NCBI GenBank assembly: GCA_029262195.1
Contig: JAJCZX010000007.1
Location: forward strand, 62,001 to 126,000
Direction of reading: 5' to 3'
Length of the DNA stretch: 64,000 bases
Origin: Gemmatimonadota bacterium
Lineage (GTDB): Bacteria; Gemmatimonadota; Gemmatimonadetes; Gemmatimonadales; GWC2-71-9
Shown: one piece after another, positions 45,972 through 54,481 of the stretch
Layout: each line of letters begins with the position of its first letter
How positions within the stretch are numbered: position 1 is the stretch's first letter
Notes under the pieces: generated by a model
What the model saw: only the letters and a program-made list of their open reading frames with translations
Database searches by the model: none
What the model was told of the DNA's origin: nothing
Program-made: the position numbers and the translations under genes

Positions 45972-47203
45972 ATGTCTTGTCGTCCATCGCGCGTCGTGCT
46001 TTGAGCTGGCGGTTGCGCCGCTTGAAAGAAGGGAGACTTACCCTTTACTGCGATGGTATATCTACGGTCTACGGGTCGGGGGTTTCTCCTGTTGCATGTA
46101 TCACCGTTCGTGATGAAAGGTTCTTTAGCGATGTTGCTTTCGGGGGCCACATCGGCGCCGTTGAGTCCTTTGTCGAAGGCAACTGGGAAACCGATAACCT
46201 GACAGCCGTGGTGCAGATCCTGTTGCGGAACAGACAGGTGCTTGACGATCTGGAGACGGGGTTCGCTAGCCTGGTACAACCGGCCCGAGCCCTGCTTCAT
46301 GCCTGGAATAGAAACACAAGAACTGGTAGCAAGCGCAACATCGTTGCGCATTATGATCTCGGTAACGAATTTTTCGCTCTGTTCCTGGACGAGACGATGA
46401 CGTACTCCTGTGGGGTTTTTGACCGGCGAGAAAGCTCCATGAGAGAGGCGTCGATTGAAAAGTATGATCGGCTCTGTCGAAAACTGGGGCTCGATCGGGA
46501 TCACCACGTTCTTGAGATCGGCACCGGCTGGGGCGGGTTCGCTATTCACGCTGCGGGGAAATACGGGTGTCGGGTAACGACGACTACGATTTCCGATGAA
46601 CAATTCAGCCTGGCGGCCGAACGAGTTGAGGCTACGGGGCTGAGTGACAGAGTCACTTTATTGCGTAGCGACTATCGCGACCTGACCGGCAGTTTCGACA
46701 GGATAGTGTCGATAGAGATGATCGAGGCAGTTGGTCATCAATATTATGAAACGTTCTTCGCCCAGTGCGCGAACTTGCTCAAAACCGATGGGCTCGCAGC
46801 CATCCAGGCAATAACGATTCAGGATCGCTTCTACGAGTCGGCCCGGCGCGAAGTCGACTTTATCAAGAAATACATTTTTCCCGGAAGCTGTATTCCAGCC
46901 GTGTCGGTGCTTGCTGCCGCCGCCGCGCAGACTGACCTGAGGCTTATCGACCTTGAAGATATTACACCGCATTATGCTGAAACATTGAGGCGGTGGCGCG
47001 GGCGATTCTTTGAAAACTGGTTGGAAATACAATCACTAGGGTATGGCGAAGACTTCAAACGTCTCTGGCACGCTTACTTCTCTTACTGTGAGGGCGGTTT
47101 CAACGAAGCAGTTCTTGGAGATGTGCAGCTTCTGTTCGCAAAACCCCGTGCCAGCGGTGGTTTGTTTGCCGAGGCAGCGAGCGAAAGGGAGGCGGTGGCC
47201 TGA
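45968..47203 (+). CDS. Cyclopropane-fatty-acyl-phospholipid synthase family methyltransferase (first)
   Basis: 411 aa from ATG 45968 (4-base overlap). An N-terminal lipid-binding domain (about 1-120) is followed by HYDLGNEFFALFLDETMTYSCG, the usual CFA lipid site, and the SAM loop VLEIGTGWGGFAIHAA (about 180-195). The rest completes a class I methyltransferase. Such enzymes methylate double bonds of phospholipid acyl chains in place, giving cyclopropane or methyl-branched unsaturated chains. The UfaM enzyme of the furan fatty acid pathway is of this superfamily. Its stop and the next ATG share one base. Confidence 0.92.
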   Translation: MNVLSSIARRALSWRLRRLKEGRLTLYCDGISTVYGSGVSPVACITVRDERFFSDVAFGGHIGAVESFVEGNWETDNLTAVVQILLRNRQVLDDLETGFASLVQPARALLHAWNRNTRTGSKRNIVAHYDLGNEFFALFLDETMTYSCGVFDRRESSMREASIEKYDRLCRKLGLDRDHHVLEIGTGWGGFAIHAAGKYGCRVTTTTISDEQFSLAAERVEATGLSDRVTLLRSDYRDLTGSFDRIVSIEMIEAVGHQYYETFFAQCANLLKTDGLAAIQAITIQDRFYESARREVDFIKKYIFPGSCIPAVSVLAAAAAQTDLRLIDLEDITPHYAETLRRWRGRFFENWLEIQSLGYGEDFKRLWHAYFSYCEGGFNEAVLGDVQLLFAKPRASGGLFAEAASEREAVA

Positions 47204-47973
47204 TGGAAATTGTTGTTATTGGATGGATAGTGCTGGCCGTGGGGCTCGGGGCTTTATGGGCCCGCCAACAGGTTACCCTCAATGCCACTAGTGTGGATGT
47301 TGCGTGGTCTGCTGGTCTCGTGTTTCTATCGTTTCTGTATCCCTGGTTCGTCGACGGTGATCCGGTTCGGCGCGCCATAGTCGGAACGCTCGGGGGGATC
47401 TGGGCGCTCCGGCTCGCCTGGCACCTCCTGAGCGACCGGGTTCTGGCCCATAGAGAAGAAGACGGTCGTTACAAGGCCCTCAGGAAACACTGGGGGAGTC
47501 GTGCAGGTCTCTACTTCTTCTTTTTCTATCAGGGACAGGCTGCGGTGGCGGTGATGTTTTCGTTGCCCATATACGCGGCGATGCACGGCGGACAACCCGG
47601 TGCTTTGACATGGGTCGGAATTGCAGTGTGGGTCATAGCCGTTGGTGGTGAAACTATCGCCGACCGGCAACTGGCTGCCTTCAGGGCTGACCCCAGTACC
47701 AGAGGGCAGGTATGCCGTGAGGGGCTCTGGCGTTACTCTCGGCATCCCAACTATTTCTTTGAGTGGATCCACTGGTGGTCGTACACGATCATCGGTGGGG
47801 GGGCAGCGCTAACGTGGCTTGGACCGGCAGCGATGTTCCTGTTTCTATTCCACGTGACCGGGATCCCATACACAGAGATGCAGGCCCTTCGCAGTCGTGG
47901 CGAAGCCTATCGAAAGTACCAGGCCACCACCAGCGTGTTCGTTCCGTGGCCACCTAAAGGAGAGACTCTGTGA
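47203..47973 (+). CDS. DUF1295 family membrane protein (steroid 5-alpha-reductase-like fold)
   Basis: 256 aa with about six TM helices. The C-terminal region has the conserved GLWRYSRHPNYFFEWIHWW, with FLFHVTGIPYTEMQALRSRGEAYRKYQ after it, typical of DUF1295 and of the wider isoprenylcysteine methyltransferase/steroid reductase fold. These enzymes use NADPH or SAM on membrane lipids. The family is a regular member of FAD-desaturase/DUF1365/CFA clusters. It is coupled on both sides (1- and 4-base overlaps). Confidence 0.9.
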   Translation: MEIVVIGWIVLAVGLGALWARQQVTLNATSVDVAWSAGLVFLSFLYPWFVDGDPVRRAIVGTLGGIWALRLAWHLLSDRVLAHREEDGRYKALRKHWGSRAGLYFFFFYQGQAAVAVMFSLPIYAAMHGGQPGALTWVGIAVWVIAVGGETIADRQLAAFRADPSTRGQVCREGLWRYSRHPNYFFEWIHWWSYTIIGGGAALTWLGPAAMFLFLFHVTGIPYTEMQALRSRGEAYRKYQATTSVFVPWPPKGETL

Positions 47974-48983
47974 GCATGTCAGCTGCGATTGGGTTGGCGG
48001 AGCGTGGGCTCCTGCCTTTACCGGGGCTTCGATTTGGGATTCGTCGATTGCTGGCGCGGCGGCTGCGCGAAGCGTCGGAGGGTCCAGATACAGTTACGTT
48101 CGCTTCAGAACTGGCTGCGAGTCGCCTGGCACTGAGCACTCAAGCTGCCAACGAGCAACACTATGAAGTACCATCGGCGTTTTTCGAGTTGGTGCTCGGG
48201 CCTCATCTGAAGTACAGCAGCGGGTATTGGCCCGCCGGCGTTGTTGAGCTTGAGTCGGCTGAACTTGAGATGCTCAAGATCAGTTGTCAGCGGGCCCGGC
48301 TGGTTGATGGCCAGGATGTCCTTGAGCTAGGGTGTGGCTGGGGATCGTTGACGCTTTATATGGCCAGAGAGTATCCCAACAGCAGAATTACTGCCGTCTC
48401 CAATTCCGCTGAGCAGCGGCGTTTCATTGAAAGCCGGGCGCCTGCTAACGTGAAGGTGATCACGGCTGACATGAACGATTTCGAGATCGATCGGAAGTCC
48501 GATCGCGTGGTTAGCGTCGAAATGTTTGAACACATGAGAAACTACCACGAGCTGCTACGGCGGATCCGTGGTTGGCTCAAGCCCGATGGGAAACTTTTCG
48601 TTCACGTTTTTTGTCACCGCGAGTACGCTTACCCTTTCGAAACAAACGGGGCGAATAACTGGATGGGACGTCACTTCTTTACTGGCGGCATCATGCCTTC
48701 GTTGGATCTCTTCCAGCAATTCGATCGACACATGAGTGTTGAGCAGCGCTGGGTCGTTGAAGGTGGTCACTACAGCCGGACTGCTCGGGCATGGAGGGAA
48801 AACCTCGAAAGCCGTCGTGATAGGGTCTTGGAGATTTTCAGGGATACTTACGCTTCTGATGCCGAACGCTGGTATCACAGGTGGCGTCTGTTTTTTCTGT
48901 CCTGCGAAGAACTCTTTGGATATCGCGGTGGTAACGAGTGGTTGGTCGGGCATTATTTTCTGAAGCCGGAGTGCACGGAATGA
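47970..48983 (+). CDS. CFA synthase-like SAM methyltransferase (second)
   Basis: 337 aa, GTG start in a 4-base overlap. It lacks the full N-terminal lipid-binding domain of the first enzyme and starts its core at NEQHYEVPSAFFELVLGPHLKYSSGYW (about 60-86). The SAM loop is VLELGCGWGSLTLYMA (about 115-130). This shorter form is the same subgroup as the coclaurine N-methyltransferase-like proteins. Having two CFA-type methylases in one operon suggests two methylation steps; the dimethyl furan pathway uses a second methylase (FufM in Rhodopseudomonas). This match is inference. Confidence 0.9.
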   Translation: MSMSAAIGLAERGLLPLPGLRFGIRRLLARRLREASEGPDTVTFASELAASRLALSTQAANEQHYEVPSAFFELVLGPHLKYSSGYWPAGVVELESAELEMLKISCQRARLVDGQDVLELGCGWGSLTLYMAREYPNSRITAVSNSAEQRRFIESRAPANVKVITADMNDFEIDRKSDRVVSVEMFEHMRNYHELLRRIRGWLKPDGKLFVHVFCHREYAYPFETNGANNWMGRHFFTGGIMPSLDLFQQFDRHMSVEQRWVVEGGHYSRTARAWRENLESRRDRVLEIFRDTYASDAERWYHRWRLFFLSCEELFGYRGGNEWLVGHYFLKPECTE

Positions 48984-49450
48984 GTAGCTACGTTTTGAAG
49001 CGCAGCCAGACAGTGCCGGGTACGATGGATGATGTGTTCGGTTTCTTCGAGGATCCCAAAAATCTCGAGGTCATTACCCCTCCGTGGATGCGTTTTCAAG
49101 TCCGCCATTCGACCGACGAGAGGGTCAGAAAGAACACTGAGGTTTCATACCGGTTGTGGTGGAAAATATTTCCGATGAGGTGGAAATCACGAATAAGTGA
49201 GTATGAGCGTGGTGTTTTATTTGCAGACGAGATGTTGAGGGGTCCTTATAGGGATTGGTATCACCGGCATCTGTTCACAGAAGTGCCGGGTGGTATTGAG
49301 GTCTCCGATGTCGTGAAATACCGGCTTCCTTTCGGTCCGCTGGGGCGATTGGTTCATTCTCTTGTGGTCCGCAGGCAACTCGAAGCTATTTTTGATTACC
49401 GGTTGAAGGTCATTGACGAAATTTTCCGTCGCAGGAAAAATGTCAATTAG
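48980..49450 (+). CDS. SRPBCC-fold (START/Bet v 1-like) lipid-binding protein
   Basis: 156 aa from ATG 48980 (4-base overlap). It opens YVLKRSQTVPGTMDDVFGFFEDPKNLEVITPPWMRF in short pieces typical of the cyclase/dehydrase SRPBCC group, and carries KISEYERGVLFADE-type and RHLFTEVPGGIEVSDVVKY-type strands around a hydrophobic pocket. Such proteins bind hydrophobic ligands; relatives occur in light-responsive lipid clusters. It overlaps the DUF2177 gene by 11 bases. Confidence 0.86.
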   Translation: MSSYVLKRSQTVPGTMDDVFGFFEDPKNLEVITPPWMRFQVRHSTDERVRKNTEVSYRLWWKIFPMRWKSRISEYERGVLFADEMLRGPYRDWYHRHLFTEVPGGIEVSDVVKYRLPFGPLGRLVHSLVVRRQLEAIFDYRLKVIDEIFRRRKNVN

Positions 49451-49859
49451 CGCTCTTCTCAAAGTCTACCTGTTGATGACAGTCGTTTTCTTCGTCATCG
49501 ACGTTGTCTGGATAGCGGTTGTTGCAAACAAGTTCTTCCAGGCAAAGATAGGGTTCATGCTTCGACCAGACGTACAATGGGTCCCAGCTGTCATTTTCTA
49601 TCTCCTTTTTGTCAGCGCTGTGTTGGTGTTTGCAGTGATCCCTGGAGTGGAGCGGGGGTCACTCGCTCGGGCCGTGGTTTCAGGTGCGTTCCTGGGTTTG
49701 GTCTGCTACGCTACTTATGATCTGACCAACCTTGCACTTACCAAGGGGTTTCCAACGATTGTTGCAGTTGTCGATATGACATGGGGGGCGTTGATCGCCG
49801 CGACGATCGCAGCCACTGGTTATTCTGCCGCAGGCTGGATTTCAGCGAGCGCTTCATGA
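49440..49859 (+). CDS. DUF2177 family membrane protein
   Basis: 139 aa with four TMs. KVYLLMTVVFFVIDVVWI is the first helix; the conserved YATYDLTNLALTKGFP motif (about 92-107) and the following VVDMTWG are the DUF2177 core. Often found with CFA/DUF1365 genes and ChrR-type regulators. Function unknown. Start ATG 49440 is inside the SRPBCC gene. It ends in a 4-base overlap with the TonB-dependent receptor. Confidence 0.9.
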   Translation: MSISALLKVYLLMTVVFFVIDVVWIAVVANKFFQAKIGFMLRPDVQWVPAVIFYLLFVSAVLVFAVIPGVERGSLARAVVSGAFLGLVCYATYDLTNLALTKGFPTIVAVVDMTWGALIAATIAATGYSAAGWISASAS

Positions 49860-52204
49860 GTCGAGGAAGGATGTTTTTGGTTGAGGGCCCGCGGGGCCCA
49901 ACGACCAGAGGCCGTCTGTTGCCGTTGCTGGTTGCCGGTTTCATGACCTTCCCCTGCGAAGCTTCAGGACAAGCACGGCCCACAGGTGGAATTCAGGGAC
50001 ACGTTACCAATTCCGTCACTCGGATCGGAGCCTTCGGCGCAGAAATTGAAGTGGACGGATTGGACGTTGTCGCCCGGGCAGACTCCCTCGGGCTGTTCTC
50101 TCTGGATGGGATACCTGTCGGGGTTTATGCCGTTCGTGTGCGGTCAATTGGCTACACACCGGTGGTCAGGTCCAACATAGTGGTGAGCAGTGGCAAGACG
50201 ACCGAATTGAACGTTGAACTTTCGCCGGCCGCGATCGTTCTCCGGGGAATAGTCGCCGAACCTTCATATTTTGAGCAGGCTCGCACCGGTTCTCCGGGGG
50301 CGCAGACTCTCACGTCGGAGGAAACTCGCCGGGCGCCCGGTGTGCAGGAGGATGTGGTCCGGAGTGCCGCGTTGCTCCCGGGAGTGGGTGTCACCAGCGG
50401 CGGGCGAAATGATTTGATAGTCCGCGGCGGCGCTCCTTACGAGAACCTCTTCATAATCGATGGTCTGGCGGTACCGAATATCAATCACTTCGGGTCGCAA
50501 GGGTCTACAGGTGGACCGCTCTCGCTGCTGAATGTCGATCTGGTAGAACGGGTGGAGTTCGCGACGGGAGGCGTGTCCGCTCGCCACGGAAACCGTACTG
50601 CCTCGGTGACCGACATTACTTTGCGCCAGGGCGCAAACGATAGGATCTCAGGTGAACTCAATCTTTCAGCCACGGGTGCGGGGGCCATCCTCGAAGGTCC
50701 GGTCGGTGGGACTACTTTTTGGTTCGGGGCTCGGCGGAGTTACCTGGATCTTCTTTTCAAGGCTGCCGGGTTCAGCTTTGTTCCTTCTTACTGGGATTTT
50801 CAATTAAAGACTACAACGCAGCTCGATGCCCGAACCACGGTTGGCTTTCTCGGGATCGGTGCTCTCAATTCGGTTTCGTTCCTGAACGAGACTGCAGACG
50901 ATCGTTTCGATAACAGTCGAATCCTGGCGCCCGAGCAGCAGCAGTATGTGTCTGCCTTTACAGTGCGCCGGTTGCTGGCTGATGCCGTTTTGACCGTAAC
51001 CGTGGGTCGCACGTTTGTGAGCTTTGATGCCCGGCAGAACGACTCCCTGGGAGTGACAACGTTCCGTAACCGCTCCCGCGAGGGTCAGAATAGTCTTCGC
51101 ACCGATCTTGTGTGGCAGGTGTCGGATCGACTGGATTTAAACATCGGGAACGAACTGAGCTTCGCGAGCGCGCTTGAGTATGATGTTCAAATCGACGGAC
51201 AGTTTCGCAGGGATAACAATGGCGTTGCGCAGCCGCTGTCCGTAGACACGAGTTTCACTGCTGTTACCAATGCTTCGTACCTTCAGGCAACGCACCTTTT
51301 TTCATCCCAACTGGAAGCGACTGCCGGAGTTCGGGTCAGTTATTTCGGGTTTCTGGGCGAGCTTCGAGCCGAACCGAGGTTGGGGGTCAAATTGACAACG
51401 GGCCGCCGTTCAGTGGCGTGGGTTAGGGCGGGAATGTACCACCAGGCCCCGTCCTTCGTATGGCTTGTCGGAGACCCGAATAACCCCGAGTCCATCGACC
51501 CCATCAGGGCGCAACAGCTTATTGTCGGGGCTTCGTATGATCCGTCGGGGGACTTCAGGCTTCAGCTTGAAGGTTACTACAAACGTTACCCCGTATATCC
51601 TGCGCGTATCTGGCGACCTCAAGCTGTGCTGGCCCCAACCGGGTTTGAGGACGTTACGGCAGATATTCCGTTCGGACTGGAACCGTTGGTATCTGAGGGA
51701 CGGGGTAGGGTCTATGGCCTGGAAATGCTTGCCAGGAAAAAGTTCGGTGCTCTGCCTGTATATGGAATGGCCAGCATCTCGTTAATGCGATCGGAATTTT
51801 CTGCCCTTGATCGGGTTTGGCGCACCGGGAGTTATGATGTACGTGCTATTTCTAATCTGGTAGTGGGATGGCGCCCCAACCGGTCCTGGGAATTGAGTGG
51901 AAAATTCCGATATTCCACCGGGCTTCCAACAACTCCGTTCATCGGCTCGGGGTCTTTGGCGGGTCAGTTTGATTTCTCCCGGCATAATACAGGATCTCGG
52001 CTACCGGCTTTTCATGCCCTTGACCTGAGGGTCGATCGCCGCTGGAGTTTCAGGGGGTCCCAGTTGGTGGTCTATCTCGACGTCCAGAATGCCTATGGTG
52101 CGAGGAATGTTTCTGGAATTCGCTGGGATGCTCGAAACCAAATCCCTGAAACCGACGAGTCCCTGGGAATACTGCCGTCGATCGGGGTTAATCTGGAGTT
52201 TTAG
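49856..52204 (+). CDS. TonB-dependent receptor with carboxypeptidase-like N-terminal domain
   Basis: 782 aa from ATG 49856 in a 4-base overlap. Signal-like segment (RLLPLLVAGFMTFPCEASGQ, about 19-38), then a carboxypeptidase regulatory-like domain (about 45-120), a plug (APGVQEDVVRSAALLPGVGV and RGGAPYENLFIIDGLAVPN, about 155-240) and a 22-strand-type barrel to a C-terminal Phe. Such receptors import scarce, large or hydrophobic compounds with TonB energy. As last gene of a lipid operon with a B12 regulator, its cargo could be lipid-related or cobalamin, but nothing in the sequence decides this. Confidence 0.92.
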   Translation: MSRGRMFLVEGPRGPTTRGRLLPLLVAGFMTFPCEASGQARPTGGIQGHVTNSVTRIGAFGAEIEVDGLDVVARADSLGLFSLDGIPVGVYAVRVRSIGYTPVVRSNIVVSSGKTTELNVELSPAAIVLRGIVAEPSYFEQARTGSPGAQTLTSEETRRAPGVQEDVVRSAALLPGVGVTSGGRNDLIVRGGAPYENLFIIDGLAVPNINHFGSQGSTGGPLSLLNVDLVERVEFATGGVSARHGNRTASVTDITLRQGANDRISGELNLSATGAGAILEGPVGGTTFWFGARRSYLDLLFKAAGFSFVPSYWDFQLKTTTQLDARTTVGFLGIGALNSVSFLNETADDRFDNSRILAPEQQQYVSAFTVRRLLADAVLTVTVGRTFVSFDARQNDSLGVTTFRNRSREGQNSLRTDLVWQVSDRLDLNIGNELSFASALEYDVQIDGQFRRDNNGVAQPLSVDTSFTAVTNASYLQATHLFSSQLEATAGVRVSYFGFLGELRAEPRLGVKLTTGRRSVAWVRAGMYHQAPSFVWLVGDPNNPESIDPIRAQQLIVGASYDPSGDFRLQLEGYYKRYPVYPARIWRPQAVLAPTGFEDVTADIPFGLEPLVSEGRGRVYGLEMLARKKFGALPVYGMASISLMRSEFSALDRVWRTGSYDVRAISNLVVGWRPNRSWELSGKFRYSTGLPTTPFIGSGSLAGQFDFSRHNTGSRLPAFHALDLRVDRRWSFRGSQLVVYLDVQNAYGARNVSGIRWDARNQIPETDESLGILPSIGVNLEF

Positions 52205-53691
52205 TTCTGGACAACGTTCGTTTGTGCTGCCCGACGAATTCCTCGCAACATGGCCGCGAAGATCAACAGGTGTGCGGGATAAAGCGCGTACCAGTAAAGC
52301 CTTCCCCAAAAACCGATTGGATCAAAAACGGCTGTTTGTCGAATTGTAGAAGAATTCAGATCTCCGGTGACTTCGAATTCTAGCCACGCTCGTCCGGGCA
52401 GTTTCATCTCTGCTGACAGGCGGAGAAGATGACCCCGTTCGAACAACTCCACCCTCCAGAAATCGATCGTGTCCCCGTTCCTCAGCTGTCGGGGACGTCC
52501 TCTTCGCATGCCGACTCCGCCAAGCAGTAGGTCCGCCAACCCTCGAAGGTTCCACATCCAGTTGTAAGCATACCAACCCGTTTCGCCTCCTATGTTTTCG
52601 ATAGGTCGAAAGGCATCCGAGGGAGGGAGAGGGACCGCGATAGTGCGGGAGTCAACAAGTCGGCTGGTAAACTTTGTTCCCTCTCTGGAGATCAGCTGGC
52701 CCGAAGATGAGATAGAGTCGGACCATCTGGTCGCAGCGAACTCCTTTTCTTCGTTGTTGAGTGCAAGCCTGATCGATTCCTTTATTCCTCTGGGCTTTAC
52801 GGGGAATTTTGATAGGGCCTCATTATTCCGAACGACCGTCGAGTGGACGATACTCGTGATCAGTTTGCGCCCCACCCGAGCATAAAGCGGGGTGACCAGG
52901 CCCAGCCACAGGCTGGATAAATAGGGTGTGAGCATCGGAACGGGGATCATTCTGATGCGGAGTTGGCGAGCCTCTGCGTAAGTTGCCATGATACCTCCGT
53001 AGGACACCTGGTCTGCACCACCTATTTCGTAAGTCTTGCAATCAGCATCTGCCAGGTCGATCGATGTGGTTAAGTAGTCGATAACGTCGCCTATGAAGAT
53101 CGGCTGTGCTGCTGCTGCCACCCAGCGAGGCGTGATCATAATAGGGAGGCGCTCGACCAACGAACGAATCATTTCAAATGAGAGGCTCCCGGACCCAATA
53201 ACAATGGACGCACGCAGTTCTACGACTGGAATCTCTGACTCTCGCAGTACCTCACCCACTTCCTGTCGGCTTCTCAGGTGGGGTGATAGGGTTTCCGATT
53301 CGTCACCGAGGCCGCCCAGGTAAATGATTTTCCTGACGGAGGCTTCCCCTGCAGCCTGAGCAAAGTTCTTTGCGGCCAGGCGGTCGGCGGTTTCGAATGA
53401 GCTGGATGAGCCCATTGAATGAACCAGGTAGTATGCGATCTCGACCCCATCCATCGCCTGCCGCAAGCTTTCGTAGTCCAACAGGTCGCCCGCAACGACT
53501 TGAGTAGGTGGTGAGACTCGGGATTCCAGATACTGTGGGCGGCGGGCAAGGCAACGCAATCGGTGCCCCTGCGTTTCCAGGGCCAGGAGCAACCGTCCTC
53601 CGATATAACCGGTTGCCCCGGTGAGCAGGATGAGGGAAGGGTCGGACGGTTGGTGCGCCCTGTCGTCAGGGAGATGTTTGTTTGTAGTCAC
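52201..53691 (-). CDS. YbjT-like NAD(P)-binding SDR with DUF2867 domain
   Basis: 496 aa. The Rossmann start LLTGATGYIGGRLLLALETQG (about 22-42) and the YLVHSMGSSSSF segment (about 90-101) mark the atypical short-chain dehydrogenase domain. The C-terminal half is DUF2867 (about 330-480) with FWRVELFERGHLLRLSAEMKLPGRAWL in parts and a final hydrophobic segment. The GTG start at 53691 lies within a tRNA-Leu-like remnant, and the first 18 residues look non-conserved. Convergent with the TonB gene by a 4-base overlap. Role unknown. Confidence 0.85.
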   Translation of the reverse strand: MTTNKHLPDDRAHQPSDPSLILLTGATGYIGGRLLLALETQGHRLRCLARRPQYLESRVSPPTQVVAGDLLDYESLRQAMDGVEIAYYLVHSMGSSSSFETADRLAAKNFAQAAGEASVRKIIYLGGLGDESETLSPHLRSRQEVGEVLRESEIPVVELRASIVIGSGSLSFEMIRSLVERLPIMITPRWVAAAAQPIFIGDVIDYLTTSIDLADADCKTYEIGGADQVSYGGIMATYAEARQLRIRMIPVPMLTPYLSSLWLGLVTPLYARVGRKLITSIVHSTVVRNNEALSKFPVKPRGIKESIRLALNNEEKEFAATRWSDSISSSGQLISREGTKFTSRLVDSRTIAVPLPPSDAFRPIENIGGETGWYAYNWMWNLRGLADLLLGGVGMRRGRPRQLRNGDTIDFWRVELFERGHLLRLSAEMKLPGRAWLEFEVTGDLNSSTIRQTAVFDPIGFWGRLYWYALYPAHLLIFAAMLRGIRRAAQTNVVQN

Positions 53692-53708
53692 AGGCTCCTA
53701 AATCCTGC
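53689..53708. repeat. 20-base direct repeat, copy 1 (attachment-site candidate)
   Basis: CACAGGCTCCTAAATCCTGC, the anticodon-arm part of the tRNA-Leu remnant. It matches the copy at 59990-60009 at 17 of 20 positions in the same orientation, with the three differences in one block. Tyrosine integrases often recombine at such anticodon-loop sequences. No integrase gene is seen between or beside the copies. Confidence 0.45.
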
Positions 53709-53734
53709 ATGTCTACCAATTCCACCACGGCCGC
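53689..53734 (-). pseudogene. tRNA-Leu(UAG)-like 5' remnant
   Basis: Reading leftward from 53734: acceptor strand GCGGCCG, then TGGTGGAATTGGTAGACA, a textbook tRNA-Leu D-arm, and the anticodon arm GCAGGATTTAGGAGCCTGTG with UAG at the anticodon place. The anticodon stem has one A-G mismatch. After it no T-arm can be formed. Sequence GGGCGCACCA lies 84 bases from the 5' end, but pairs only partly with the acceptor. I read this as a truncated or decayed tRNA-Leu gene that now supplies the start codon region of the SDR gene. Confidence 0.6.
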
Positions 53735-53822
53735 TTGAGGGGATGAATGTAATGGGTAAGGGACGTAAATACACGCTTTTCGGGGGGAAGAAGCGTTTCG
53801 GAATGCCTTCCCGTATTTCGGC

Positions 53823-54239
53823 CTAAATCCCTCCGATGTCGGTTTTTCCGGCACTGCTCGGGGGTTCGTGTAGGTTTTTCCGGTACTCTCGCGGGTACAG
53901 ACTCGGGTCCACTTCGGGGGAGGTACCGGTGGCTTCTCTGGGGTTTTGCAGGTCCGGAACGGTCCTGAGATACTCCTCAAAATCTCCGAGGCCAGGAGAA
54001 GGCAGCAGTATCATTTCGGTGCGGTTCTTTGAAAGCCTCTCACTTTTGTTGAAATAGAGCTTTATTGCGTAAATATCTCCGTTAATCTCGAGCCCCAATT
54101 CCGGTTTAACCGGAATGCGTACGCCGTGTGGACGCCACTCTCCCTCGGGAGGGTGAACCAGCTTGTACTTCTCTTTGCCAGAAATTTTTCTTAGGCCTTG
54201 ATACTTTGTTGGTAATTCTGAATTTTTTCGGTCGGTCAA
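53823..54239 (-). CDS. Hypothetical protein, possibly a decayed remnant
   Basis: 138 aa beginning at a TTG without a visible ribosome site. The middle (VKPELGLEINGDIYAIKLYFNKSERLSKNRTEMIL, in parts) resembles a widespread uncharacterised family in which an IKLYF-LSKxR motif lies in the second half. Here the usual N-terminal part is missing and the sequence after RTEMILL no longer resembles it, so this may be a truncated pseudogene. The lower-GC surroundings and position near the tRNA remnant fit acquired DNA. Confidence 0.4.
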   Translation of the reverse strand: MTDRKNSELPTKYQGLRKISGKEKYKLVHPPEGEWRPHGVRIPVKPELGLEINGDIYAIKLYFNKSERLSKNRTEMILLPSPGLGDFEEYLRTVPDLQNPREATGTSPEVDPSLYPREYRKNLHEPPSSAGKTDIGGI

Positions 54240-54481
54240 CGAATTTATCGAAAAGTCGAGTGAGGATTTCGGGCGGCTGTTTTTATGAGTTTCACTACTG
54301 CTTCGCGGAGTGTTAATCCTGGGCCGGGCTATGGTTCGTCCTCTCCTTCACCTTTCGGACTGCGGTAAGCTTGGGAGATCCCGACCGAATTGCGAAGTTA
54401 ATGAATCGGTGAGGGAAACTCTCTGCGAAATCGCCACGGCCTACCCTTCTTTTCAAAATTTCCGGATCGTCACTTTGCGTT

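Noticed and set aside
53651-53734. Intact tRNA-Leu of 84 bases
   Set aside because: The 5' half is good, but no T-arm with TTC loop can be formed and two acceptor pairs fail, so it is recorded as a remnant.
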